From the IMG/VR virus record IMGVR_UViG_3300023084_000038, positions 1 to 45,943 of that record: 45,943 nt of DNA. One strand, 5' to 3'. The notes below the pieces were generated by a model that was not told the DNA's origin, did not search any database, and saw only the letters and a list, made by a program, of their open reading frames with translations. Of the stretch, positions 37,492-45,843 are shown piece after piece (the first letter of the stretch is position 1; each line of letters begins with the position of its first letter). Source of the DNA: a virus. The translations under genes and the position numbers were made by a program.

Positions 37492-40215
37492 TTATCCAAA
37501 CTCGCCGCTGCGTCTAAAACCAAAACCGTTATTATCATTTGTAGTGTCAAACTCGCCGCCTTGAGCATTTCCAAATCCATTATTTGTATTAGGTCGTTGC
37601 TGCGGTCTTGGAGATGTCCTAGGTGCAGAAGATCTAGACGGAGATGCAGTTGATTGTCCACCTGTGCCATTTTGGCTTGACCCTTGTGTACCTCCTTGAG
37701 ATGCTTCAGGGGTAGGTGTAATTTGATTTTCTGGTTCTGCTTGTTGTACTGCACCGCCAGGTCCGTCAACTGGTGGTGTATTTGTTTCTAGATCTTGGTT
37801 TTTACGTCTAATCATATCTAAGGTTTGTGTAAACTCACCTTGATTAAATGAGTGTTTACACATTAAAACCTTATATACACCGCTAAACTGTCTTACAGGA
37901 ATAGCACCAAAACCAGGAAATTCCATAAACCCGTCTGGTCCGTAATCCAATGGAGTTCTAAAATTTAATCTTATGTCAACTTCGCTATCTTCATACGACA
38001 TACTTCCATCACTCAACATATTTAAAAGACCTCCCAAAGAAGGACTGCTATAATTGCCCATTCCGCTGTCTGCTAAGAAATAAGGATCTCCATGTATTGT
38101 AAGGTCGACTTGAAATAAATCTGTTGGACTGTTTATCAATGCCTCATTAAAGTTCATGGCAATTATATTTTCAGGAAATAACGGAAGTCCGCCAATGTCT
38201 GTAATATTTCTACTAGGAACATTTGACTTCAATCTACCAGCTTGTGGCAATGCTTCCGAATTTCCTTCAGGTCTTCCTGTGGTAGATCTTGTATTTCCTG
38301 ATGCAAGTTCGTCAGCACCTGCTGTTTTACTATCTGATGATGCTTGTCCTGAATCTCCGTTTATACCTGTAAAGAATGCAAAGTCAAATTTAATATCAAA
38401 ATCAACAATGTCTTTGTTTTTTCCTGTGTAGATATAATTATACTCTTTAACACATTGTCTTTTTAATTGTTCTATTCCCGGACTTACTTCTGTAGGTGTT
38501 TGGAAATTACTTCTATGTACCTTGTACGGAAGCACTCTATAGACAAATATTTTAGGAACTTCACCTGTTCGTTGTTCTTGTCTTTGTTCTGGAGCCAAGT
38601 AAACTTGAGAATCTATTCTAAACCAAGGAACCATGCCGTTTTCATCTGGTTCTGCTCTTACAACATTTCTTCCGAATTCACTTGCAATTATGACACCTTC
38701 TATTATGTCTTGCACACGCTTTCCGGTGGATACTGACATTGTTCTTACATCGTTTGATCTCTGCACCCTACATCTGTCTACTTCCCCAGGAACTGTTTCA
38801 GATTCTGCATTGCCCGCTCTTGACATAGGCTGCCGGCCACCGTCTAAATTAGAGCTTACAAGCGATGCCTTTCCTATGTCGTTCAGATTCTCTTCGTCTT
38901 CTACAAACTCTCGGATTTGCTCTCCTAACTGCGATCTTTCTACAGAAACACCTTGTACATTTTTAATACCTGGCTCAAAGTTTGCAGGTAGTTTTCCATT
39001 CTCTATTCCTGTAATACTTGCAAAGAGTTCTTGTAGATCTTCTTGATTTAATTCGCGCATACCATCTGAAGAACTACTTCTACTAGTTTGTGTAGTAGCA
39101 CCTTCGTTATTACTAACAGGCCCAAAATCTGATGCACCGTCACTTTCAGAACTTTCAGGGAAAATAATGATATAGTTATTAGCTGCATCATTCTGCTTTG
39201 CATCTACAAGTGCTAATTCTCTATTGTTAAGCATTACTGTTAAACTTTCCGCGCCTGTTTGCAAAATTTCAGCAACAGTTCTGCCTTTAATTTGCACATC
39301 AGTATGTGTTGATTGATTTTGATCACTTAGTGCAGTTTCATTGTAAGGAATGGCTTGGCAAGAATATTTGCTTCCTTCTTCGTCAACTGTAAATCTTACG
39401 TCAACAAACTTTATAGGATATACCCTTCTAGCTCTTCTTGCATTTACAGGACGTCCAAAATCATCCCAACCTTTAAATTGTATCGTCAAACAATAAGGTG
39501 CTTCTAAATAATTTACGTACCCTGCGGTTACCGCAGCAACATTAAGGGCTTGCAAAAAGTTACCCATACTATAAGGCTCTAATATATCAAATGTCATACC
39601 AGTAGCATTTGTAAGTCTTGTTGGTGTTGTTGGAGTAATAATAGAGTCTATCTGTAAATTATCTATAAAATATTCTGTTTTGCCGCCTGTTTCTACGCTT
39701 ATTCTAGATCCTCTTAGTGGGCCGCCGCCAGACCTACATATCGTTATCATAGGTTCTCGCTGCCTGTAAGTAAATGCAGGAAAATTAACTTCAAACGGTG
39801 TTAAACAACTTAATGTAATAATATAATTATAACTTGCAAATTGATCTAATTCGTTAGCTACTGTACCTTGACCGTTTAATGAGAGACCTAGTGCTGACAG
39901 CAAAGTACCCCCTATGCCGGGAATTCCTCCCACTAAACCAGATATAAAATTTTGTCCTGCTCCTCTTGCAAGGTTACCTATTGTATCAGATATACTTTGT
40001 CCTGTTAACCCATTTAAACTATTTGCTAGATCTACTGTTGCACCTGTAATCTGTGAGGTAGCACCTGTTACTGCACTAGCAACACTATCTACACTGATAT
40101 TTGCACTATTAGCAGTGTTATTTGCTATTGTTGATGCTGCTTCTGAAGCTCTATCTTCTATGCTTCTGCCAGCTGCTCTTAACCTTTCCGCAAAATTCTG
40201 AGCTTTAAATGCCAT
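37492..40215 (-). CDS. Large baseplate hub-like structural protein, 907 residues
   Basis: I do not recognise a named family with certainty. The N-terminus is Ala/Ser-rich and then Gly-rich and hydrophobic (GQNFISGLVGGIPGIGGTLLSALG, about 87-110). The core has FEVNFPAFTYRQREPMIT, a GGPLRGSRIS loop, LTIQFKGWDDFGRPVNARRARRVYPIKFVDVRF and a later DFDIKFDFAF. The last ~90 residues are a low-complexity Gln/Asn/Ser/Pro/Gly tail. Its place between gp53 and gp5 and the beta-rich core suggest a hub component binding the spike, the job of T4 gp27 (391 residues); this is inference from position. One base separates it from gp53. No peptidase or hydrolase motif is visible. Confidence 0.72.
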   Translation of the reverse strand: MAFKAQNFAERLRAAGRSIEDRASEAASTIANNTANSANISVDSVASAVTGATSQITGATVDLANSLNGLTGQSISDTIGNLARGAGQNFISGLVGGIPGIGGTLLSALGLSLNGQGTVANELDQFASYNYIITLSCLTPFEVNFPAFTYRQREPMITICRSGGGPLRGSRISVETGGKTEYFIDNLQIDSIITPTTPTRLTNATGMTFDILEPYSMGNFLQALNVAAVTAGYVNYLEAPYCLTIQFKGWDDFGRPVNARRARRVYPIKFVDVRFTVDEEGSKYSCQAIPYNETALSDQNQSTHTDVQIKGRTVAEILQTGAESLTVMLNNRELALVDAKQNDAANNYIIIFPESSESDGASDFGPVSNNEGATTQTSRSSSSDGMRELNQEDLQELFASITGIENGKLPANFEPGIKNVQGVSVERSQLGEQIREFVEDEENLNDIGKASLVSSNLDGGRQPMSRAGNAESETVPGEVDRCRVQRSNDVRTMSVSTGKRVQDIIEGVIIASEFGRNVVRAEPDENGMVPWFRIDSQVYLAPEQRQEQRTGEVPKIFVYRVLPYKVHRSNFQTPTEVSPGIEQLKRQCVKEYNYIYTGKNKDIVDFDIKFDFAFFTGINGDSGQASSDSKTAGADELASGNTRSTTGRPEGNSEALPQAGRLKSNVPSRNITDIGGLPLFPENIIAMNFNEALINSPTDLFQVDLTIHGDPYFLADSGMGNYSSPSLGGLLNMLSDGSMSYEDSEVDIRLNFRTPLDYGPDGFMEFPGFGAIPVRQFSGVYKVLMCKHSFNQGEFTQTLDMIRRKNQDLETNTPPVDGPGGAVQQAEPENQITPTPEASQGGTQGSSQNGTGGQSTASPSRSSAPRTSPRPQQRPNTNNGFGNAQGGEFDTTNDNNGFGFRRSGEFG

Positions 40216-40216
40216 T

Positions 40217-40519
40217 TTATAATCCGAGTACTCTTGTTAATTGTTCGCCTTTAGGCAAATAAATTTGTATTCCTGCTTCTAAATCATAAACAGGATCTTT
40301 AATAATATCCATATTACGTTGTGCAAAAACCCACCAAAGGTTTTTGTCTCCATAAAGGTCATATGCTAGTAGGTCAGGACGGTGGGTATATTGTACTTCA
40401 ACTGTATACAGCACATCGTCTGATTCTGCTGGAACTGGTCTAATATTTAGAATTCCTAAATATTGATTTTGTACATATTGAGTTTTGTAATATGGACTAC
40501 TAGAATTATAATTTGCCAT
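40217..40519 (-). CDS. 53: Baseplate wedge protein gp53-like, short form
   Basis: A 100-residue protein matching the conserved core of T4 gp53: VEVQYTHRPDLLAYDLYGDKNLWWVFAQRN followed by DIIKDPVYDLEAGIQIYLP. This LysM-like module holds the wedge to the hub. T4 gp53 is 196 residues, so this version is about half length, keeping the core and losing the rest. Its ATG shares one base with the upstream stop, and it is followed one base later by the 907-residue hub-like gene. The N-terminus is short and Tyr/Gln-rich. Confidence 0.88.
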   Translation of the reverse strand: MANYNSSSPYYKTQYVQNQYLGILNIRPVPAESDDVLYTVEVQYTHRPDLLAYDLYGDKNLWWVFAQRNMDIIKDPVYDLEAGIQIYLPKGEQLTRVLGL

Positions 40520-41430
40520 TAAATAAATCCTACTCCATTACTATTTGCATACCCACCAGCTATAAACTTATCTAAACTAAATGTATGTACTGCTCGTCTG
40601 CTGTATGTTGGCTGTACATTTACAAATATTTGTGATCTTGTAGGCACGTATGTTCCTTGTGGGCCTACATTAGGTACATGTATGTAGTCAACATCATTAG
40701 GCAATTCAACTGAAAACTGAGCTACTACTACAGGTACATTTTTAAACACAAAGTCTCCATAACCATTTAGTCTCACTACAGGAGGAGGAGACCCTTGATG
40801 ACTTGTATTACCATATGCCATTTTAGTAACAGCTCTTAGATAGTGTACGGCTGCAATCCAATATATTCCTTCATCTGCATTTTCTACTGTAAAGTCTCCT
40901 GTTATAGTAATAGCCTGTACTTGACTATGTTGGTATACCGGAAAAGGATAATTACTATGTGTAGGCTGCATAGAACCATAATTTGCAGAATGGTTAATCT
41001 GTATTGAGGGCGTGTAAGGCCAAATTAAGCCGTTTGTTTCGGCTAATTTTGAACCAAGAGGTCCAGGTAAATTGAAATTAGGTGGAATTGATAATCTCAC
41101 TCTCCAATCATCGACTCCTTCAGATCCCCACGACCCTTCTAAGAACCCGCCGCCATTTGGCATGCCAAATAACGGTAAGTTAACACCTCTTAGCAACCTA
41201 CCAAAGCCAGTTGCATCTACAACTTCTTCTACCACAGCTCTACCAAAATCACCAGCAACTCTTTCTCCAAAATTGACTGCTGATCCGACAAGGTTGCTAA
41301 TCGATTCTCTTGGACTAATAGAATTGCGAGCTTGTGACTGGGTGCTAGATGATGATCTACGTGTTCCTGATAAAACAGGATTGCCACTGCTATCTGTTAC
41401 AGGATTACCTCTACTGTCTACAACTGCCAT
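40519..41430 (-). CDS. Tail-tube/baseplate junction protein (gp48/gp54-like)
   Basis: A 303-residue protein and the first gene of the leftward structural block. The first ~80 residues are Ser/Arg-rich and then a Gly/Val-rich helix-like stretch (ISNLVGSAVNFGERVAGDFG). From about residue 95 it is a beta protein with a tube-like core: WRVRLSIPPNF, GLIWPYTPSIQINHSANYG, VQAITITGDFTVENADEGIYWIAAVHYLRAVTKM. T4 baseplates are capped by gp48 and gp54, which share the tube fold; this gene sits just before gp53, where such a protein is expected, but I cannot tell gp48 from gp54. ATG at 41430 is preceded by AAGGAGAC and a late-type motif. Another tube-like function is possible. Confidence 0.62.
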   Translation of the reverse strand: MAVVDSRGNPVTDSSGNPVLSGTRRSSSSTQSQARNSISPRESISNLVGSAVNFGERVAGDFGRAVVEEVVDATGFGRLLRGVNLPLFGMPNGGGFLEGSWGSEGVDDWRVRLSIPPNFNLPGPLGSKLAETNGLIWPYTPSIQINHSANYGSMQPTHSNYPFPVYQHSQVQAITITGDFTVENADEGIYWIAAVHYLRAVTKMAYGNTSHQGSPPPVVRLNGYGDFVFKNVPVVVAQFSVELPNDVDYIHVPNVGPQGTYVPTRSQIFVNVQPTYSRRAVHTFSLDKFIAGGYANSNGVGFI

Positions 41431-41450
41431 TTTTTTGTCTCCTTATACAT

Positions 41451-41458
41451 TATTTAGT
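41451..41458 (-). promoter_or_regulatory. Late-type promoter motif ACTAAATA
   Basis: The minus strand reads ACTAAATAATG 21 bases before the ATG at 41430. The TAAATA core and spacing agree with the four other late motifs. It touches the -35 box of the divergent gp55 promoter. Confidence 0.6.
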
Positions 41459-41501
41459 TGACAAAATTATCTACGTATATTATAATAGTTAAAATTTGGA
41501 G
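41458..41501 (+). promoter_or_regulatory. Consensus sigma70 promoter and ribosome binding site of gp55
   Basis: TTGACA at 41458-41463, exactly 17 bases, then TATAAT at 41481-41486: a perfect sigma70 consensus. GGAG at 41498-41501 lies five bases before the ATG at 41507. It implies early transcription of the late sigma gene by unmodified host polymerase. Confidence 0.85.
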
Positions 41502-41506
41502 TAAAA

Positions 41507-42343
41507 ATGAGAAAATTAAATTACCTAAACAACAAAGATATTTTAAAAGAAATACATAAATCTAAAAGTACATTTTGTAGCTATGTAGACCCCGACTATG
41601 CTCAATTTGATATAATTTTACCTAGTATAGAAAAAATTAATATTAGGACAATTGCAGAGGCAAAGCGTAACAAAGCAAAGCGTTTACAACAAGAAGATTT
41701 TGAACAACGAAAATCTGCAGGTGAAAAAGTTAAACTTATAGAGTGTGAAATAGATTATAGAAAGATTACTAAAGAAGAACTAATTTTTCGTATTATGATG
41801 TTTGATCATATACCAGAAGAACCTGGACGTAAAAAGAATCCAAAAACAATTGCAGATACAAAAGTTAAGTTAAATTTTCCACCGTTTCAACATTTTAAAT
41901 TTGACGACGATGGTAACTTACAATGTGTAGGTAAAAGTCACTGGCAAGGCGGTATGGAAAACGGATTTTTTAGTTTAGATCACGGAAGGGCAACTAATAA
42001 ACTTGCAATGATGTGGATGAAACTTGTAGACAGATATGCTACAAGAGGCAATGTAAGAGGATATACATATAATGACGAAATGAAAGGACAAGCAATACTG
42101 CAACTTTCACAGATTGGTTTGCAATTTGATGAAAGCAAATCTAATAACCCGTTTGCATACTACACAGCCGCTGTCACTAACTCATTTGTACGTGTTATCA
42201 ATATTGAAAAACGCAATCAAAACATCAGAGATGATATACTCGAACAAAACGGATTAAATCCTAGCTATACAAGACAACATGCCGGAGAATGGGAAGCTTC
42301 TCAAAAAAGAGAGGCAGAAATGTCAAAAAAATCAGTTGACTAG
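41507..42343 (+). CDS. 55: Late-transcription sigma factor gp55
   Basis: A 278-residue protein with the phage T4 late sigma features: a central segment GYTYNDEMKGQAILQLSQIGLQFDESKSNNPFAYYTAAVTNSFVRVINIEKRN corresponds to the sigma region-2-like part that reads the late promoter, and the end (DDILEQNGLNPSYTRQ) fits the family. T4 gp55 is 185 residues; here about 90 extra residues lie mainly before the core (TIAEAKRNKAKRLQQEDF..., FPPFQHFKFDDDGN). In T4, gp55 works with gp33 and the sliding clamp gp45; neither is in this window. Its predicted targets, TAAATA-core promoters, lie on the opposite strand nearby. It starts at ATG 41507 behind a consensus promoter. Confidence 0.92.
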   Translation: MRKLNYLNNKDILKEIHKSKSTFCSYVDPDYAQFDIILPSIEKINIRTIAEAKRNKAKRLQQEDFEQRKSAGEKVKLIECEIDYRKITKEELIFRIMMFDHIPEEPGRKKNPKTIADTKVKLNFPPFQHFKFDDDGNLQCVGKSHWQGGMENGFFSLDHGRATNKLAMMWMKLVDRYATRGNVRGYTYNDEMKGQAILQLSQIGLQFDESKSNNPFAYYTAAVTNSFVRVINIEKRNQNIRDDILEQNGLNPSYTRQHAGEWEASQKREAEMSKKSVD

Positions 42344-42387
42344 CATCAAAAAACCTGTTATTATTGTACAGTAAGAATAGAGGTAAA
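42336..42387 (+). promoter_or_regulatory. Sigma70-type promoter and ribosome binding site of gp47
   Basis: TTGACT at 42336-42341 overlaps the gp55 stop codon (TAG 42341-42343). After 17 bases comes TATTAT at 42359-42364. GAGGT at about 42380-42384 precedes the TTG start at 42393 with a spacing of eight. Two near-consensus boxes at ideal spacing make it a good early promoter. Confidence 0.7.
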
Positions 42388-42392
42388 ATATC

Positions 42393-43403
42393 TTGTTTAG
42401 GAAAGCAGCAGTATTCACTGACATACATTTTGGTTTAAAAGGCAACAGTCGTATACACAACGAAGATTGTGAAGAATTTGTAGATTGGTTTATCGAGCAA
42501 GCACAAGCAAATGGTTGCGAAACTGGTATCTTTTGTGGTGACTGGCATCACAATCGTAACAGTCTTAACCTTACTACTATGGATGCAACTATTCGTAGCC
42601 TTGAAAAACTAGGTAAAGCATTTGACAAGTTTTATATGTTTGTCGGAAATCACGATTTGTACTACAAAGACAAACGTGATGTAACGTCTACAGAATTTGC
42701 AAGACATATTCCTGGCATTACCGTTGTAGACAAGTTTACCGAAATTGACGATGTAGCACTTGTTCCTTGGTTAGTAGGCGACGAATGGAAAAAGATACAA
42801 AAATGTAAGGCCAAATACATGTTTGGTCATTTCGAACTTCCCCATTTTTATATGAATGCTATGGTGCAAATGCCCGAACACGGAGATTTGCGTGTAGAAC
42901 ATTTTAAACATCAAGAATATGTATTTTCAGGACATTTTCACAAACGTCAAGTACAAGGTAAGATACACTACATAGGTAACGCATTTCCTCACAACTATGC
43001 AGATGCATGGGACGACGAACGTGGTATGATGATTCTTGATAGAGAAAATAATGCAGAGCCAGAATATATCAACTGGTGGAACTGTCCAAAGTATCGCACA
43101 ACTTCATTAAGCAAGTTGCTAGATCCAGACGCTGACATAATTAAACCTAAGATGTATTTGCGTGTTACTATTGATGTTCCTATAAGCTACGAAGAAGCAC
43201 AGTTTATCAAAGAAAATTATATAGGGCAACACAACTGTAGAGAAATAAGTCTCATACCACAAAAACAAATTGAAGAGATTACAACAGAATTAGACATACA
43301 ACAATTTGAAAGTGTAGATCAAATTGTTGCAGGAGAAATTTCTGCATTAGATACAGACAACTTTGATAAAAAGATGCTATTGGACATTTATAACGAGCTA
43401 TGA
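42393..43403 (+). CDS. 47: Recombination endonuclease subunit gp47 (Mre11-like), TTG start
   Basis: A 336-residue protein with Mre11-type metallophosphoesterase motifs: FTDIHFG (Asp10, His12), GDWHHN (Asp50, His52/His53), GNHD (Asn86, His87), MFGHFELPH in the middle and GHFH at about 190. It is a nuclease that pairs with gp46 to resect double-strand ends for recombination and replication. T4 gp47 is 339 residues, so the length is normal. The frame starts at TTG (42393) with GAGGT eight bases upstream; no in-frame ATG occurs before residue 63, which is past the first metal motif, so TTG is needed. Its stop overlaps the gp46 start by four bases. Confidence 0.93.
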   Translation: MFRKAAVFTDIHFGLKGNSRIHNEDCEEFVDWFIEQAQANGCETGIFCGDWHHNRNSLNLTTMDATIRSLEKLGKAFDKFYMFVGNHDLYYKDKRDVTSTEFARHIPGITVVDKFTEIDDVALVPWLVGDEWKKIQKCKAKYMFGHFELPHFYMNAMVQMPEHGDLRVEHFKHQEYVFSGHFHKRQVQGKIHYIGNAFPHNYADAWDDERGMMILDRENNAEPEYINWWNCPKYRTTSLSKLLDPDADIIKPKMYLRVTIDVPISYEEAQFIKENYIGQHNCREISLIPQKQIEEITTELDIQQFESVDQIVAGEISALDTDNFDKKMLLDIYNEL

Positions 43404-45175
43404 TAAAAATAAAAGATTTAACAGTAAAAAACTTTATGAGTGTGGGTAATCAAACTCAAGCGGTTGATTTTAACCGAGAGCAACTCACACTCGTGCTTGG
43501 TGAAAATCTCGATCAAGGAGGTGACGATTCTGGCTCACGAAACGGTACAGGCAAAACAACCATAATCAATGCATTATCTTACGCACTGTACGGCCAAGCA
43601 CTGACCAACATCAAGCGGAATAATCTTATCAATAAGACAAATTCTAAAGGTATGTTGGTCACCCTACACTTTGAAAAAGACGGACAGGATTATAGGATTG
43701 AGCGAGGTCGTTCTCCTAACATCTTAAAGTTTTATATCAATGATCAAGAACAAGAAATGACAGACGAAAGTCAAGGCGATAGTCGTAAAACTCAGGAATA
43801 TATTAACAACTTGCTTGATATGAGTCACGATATGTTTAAGCACATTGTTGCACTAAACACATATACAGAACCTTTTTTAAATCTTAGAGCTAATGATCAA
43901 AGAGGTATTATCGAACAGCTTCTTGGTATTACTATATTAACAGAAAAAGCAGAAACACTAAAAGAGCAAATACGTGTTACAAAAGAAGCAATCACAGAAG
44001 AAACACATAAAATAAATGCTATTCAAAGTGCTAATGAAAAAATTAAAGAAAGTATTAATACTCTTGAAGGTAGACAACGTGCATGGCAATCCAAACAAAA
44101 ACAAGATTGCGAAAAATTATCTCAAGGTATTTCTCAGTTAGAAAAACTAGACATCGAAATAGAGCTAGAAACACACGAAAAATTACAAAATTGGAACGAA
44201 TTAAATGCAGCAATTTTGGCTCTTAATAAAGAAAAAAGCACATTAGACTCTGCACTGTTACGTGCTGATAAGAGCGTTGAAAAAGCCAAAAAAGACATCG
44301 TAAATCTTGAAGATGCAACTTGTTATACTTGTGGACAAGCACTGCATGACGACAAAAAAGCAGAAATTGAGTTAAGAAAAACAAAAGAACTTAACGATGC
44401 AATGGCTTATCAAACAGAAGTTGCTGAAAAATTAAAAGATGTACTTAAAGGTTTAGAAGATATAGGCGAAATTAATGGAAAACCTACAACTTTTTATGAA
44501 ACTGCAAAAGAAGCATACGAACATAGACAAAATGTTGACAGTTTAAAACAAACGCTTCAAACTAAACAAGTTGAAAAAGACCCATATCAAGAGCAAATAG
44601 ACGACTTAACTAGTACCGCAATACAAGATATTGACTGGGGACCTGTTAACAATCTTACAAGTTTCAAAGAGCATCAAGAATTCTTGTTAAAACTGCTTAC
44701 AAATAAAGATAGTTTTATTCGCAAAAAGATTATTGACCAAAATTTAGCATATCTAAACAATAGACTAACTTATTATCTTGATAAACTAGGTTTACCACAT
44801 CAAGTTGTGTTTCAGAATGATCTAAATGTTGAAATTACACAACTAGGACAAGACTTAGATTTTGATAATCTGTCAAGAGGCGAACGAAATAGGCTAATAC
44901 TAGGCATGAGCTTTGCATTCCGTGATGTTTGGGAAAGTTTGTATCAAAACATTAATCTATTGTTTATCGACGAGCTTATTGACAGTGGCATGGATACCGC
45001 AGGAGTAGAAAATGCCTTAGGAGTTTTGAAAAAGATGGGCAGAGAGCGTGATAAAAACGTTTACCTTATTAGCCACAAAGACGAATTAGTAGGTAGAGTA
45101 AACCATGTTCTTAAAGTTGTAAAGGAGAATGGGTTTACGTCATACGCTAATGACATAGACATTTTAGAACAATGA
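43400..45175 (+). CDS. 46: Recombination endonuclease subunit gp46 (Rad50-like ATPase)
   Basis: A 591-residue SMC-type ATPase. Walker A is SRNGTGKTT at about 46-54 (Ser where most have the first Gly), the zinc-hook CYTC at Cys308/Cys311 lies in the middle of the coiled coil, the signature is LSRGERNRL (about 491-499), Walker B NLLFIDEL (about 517) and a switch histidine in ISHKDE. The flanking regions, rich in Glu/Lys/Gln with heptad-like spacing, form the coiled coil. It holds DNA ends for gp47. Length matches T4 gp46 (560) plus a small extension. ATGA overlap with gp47 suggests coupled translation in equal amounts; its stop also overlaps the next start. Confidence 0.95.
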   Translation: MIKIKDLTVKNFMSVGNQTQAVDFNREQLTLVLGENLDQGGDDSGSRNGTGKTTIINALSYALYGQALTNIKRNNLINKTNSKGMLVTLHFEKDGQDYRIERGRSPNILKFYINDQEQEMTDESQGDSRKTQEYINNLLDMSHDMFKHIVALNTYTEPFLNLRANDQRGIIEQLLGITILTEKAETLKEQIRVTKEAITEETHKINAIQSANEKIKESINTLEGRQRAWQSKQKQDCEKLSQGISQLEKLDIEIELETHEKLQNWNELNAAILALNKEKSTLDSALLRADKSVEKAKKDIVNLEDATCYTCGQALHDDKKAEIELRKTKELNDAMAYQTEVAEKLKDVLKGLEDIGEINGKPTTFYETAKEAYEHRQNVDSLKQTLQTKQVEKDPYQEQIDDLTSTAIQDIDWGPVNNLTSFKEHQEFLLKLLTNKDSFIRKKIIDQNLAYLNNRLTYYLDKLGLPHQVVFQNDLNVEITQLGQDLDFDNLSRGERNRLILGMSFAFRDVWESLYQNINLLFIDELIDSGMDTAGVENALGVLKKMGRERDKNVYLISHKDELVGRVNHVLKVVKENGFTSYANDIDILEQ

Positions 45176-45375
45176 TTGACGACGATATACATGACAAATT
45201 AACAAAAGCATACATGCAGTATTTTAAGGCAAACGAAAAGTTTGAAGCAAGAAATAGTGTAAGAACGCATAGAGAAGCAAGGCGATGGTTAAGAGAAATA
45301 CGTAGTCTTGCTAAAATTCGCATGGAAGAAATACACGAAAAGCATCAAACCAAAAAAGATACAGAAAATAACTAG
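45172..45375 (+). CDS. Small conserved-looking protein, 67 residues
   Basis: A small, highly charged helical protein (MIDDDIHDKLTKAYMQYFKANEKF, then THREARRWLREIRSLAKIRMEEIHEK). Its start overlaps the gp46 stop by four bases, so it is co-translated with the recombination genes. I recall short proteins with a similar REARRWLREIR stretch near the gp46 genes of T4-like phages, but I cannot name a function. A basic, amphipathic helix could bind DNA or the gp46/47 complex. The frame ends at 45375; 18 bases then separate it from the next gene. Confidence 0.75.
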   Translation: MIDDDIHDKLTKAYMQYFKANEKFEARNSVRTHREARRWLREIRSLAKIRMEEIHEKHQTKKDTENN

Positions 45376-45393
45376 GCATCTATAAGTAAGTTC

Positions 45394-45843
45394 ATGCAAT
45401 GGACTTATGAAGGCAAAACAATTGACACAATACCAGACGAGTATGAAGGCTTTGTTTATCTCATAACCAATCTTACCACTGGGCAAAAATACGTAGGCAA
45501 GAAACTAGCAAAGTTTAAAACAACCAAGCCACCACTAAAAGGCAAGAAAAACAAACGCAGAGGCTACAAAGAATCAGACTGGCGCGACTATTGGGGATCG
45601 TCAGACAGATTACAAGCAGACGTAGACAAACTAGGCCCAGAAAACTTCACAAGAGAAATACTATACCTATGCAAAGGCCGTGGAGAAATGTCCTACATAG
45701 AGGCAAGAGAACAGTTTGACCGCCGTGTATTAGAGAGAGATGATTATTACAACGGTATTATTAATGTTAGAGTTGGCGGTTCAGACAAACTACGACAGGC
45801 ATTGCTAGAACATAGCATCAAGGCAAAACAATCCAACACATAA
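45394..45843 (+). CDS. GIY-YIG nuclease-domain protein
   Basis: A 149-residue protein. The GIY-YIG start appears as GFVYLITNLTTGQKYVGKK (residues 19-37: FVYLI and YVG for GIY and YIG), followed by a basic loop (KGKKNKRRGYKESDWRDYWGSS) that may carry the catalytic Arg (Arg64) and SYIEAREQF with the expected Glu103. The order and spacing match the single-domain GIY-YIG nucleases, including free-standing homing endonucleases of T4-like phages and small repair-type enzymes. There is no DNA-binding extension, so a small repair or restriction role is as likely as homing. The ribosome binding site is weak (AAGTAAG before TTC-ATG). It is followed by the G+C-rich non-coding tail. Confidence 0.8.
   Translation: MQWTYEGKTIDTIPDEYEGFVYLITNLTTGQKYVGKKLAKFKTTKPPLKGKKNKRRGYKESDWRDYWGSSDRLQADVDKLGPENFTREILYLCKGRGEMSYIEAREQFDRRVLERDDYYNGIINVRVGGSDKLRQALLEHSIKAKQSNT

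Noticed and set aside
37485-37769. 94-codon frame overlapping the 3' end of the hub-like gene
   Set aside because: Same strand, different frame, over a low-complexity coding tail; no independent start signal.
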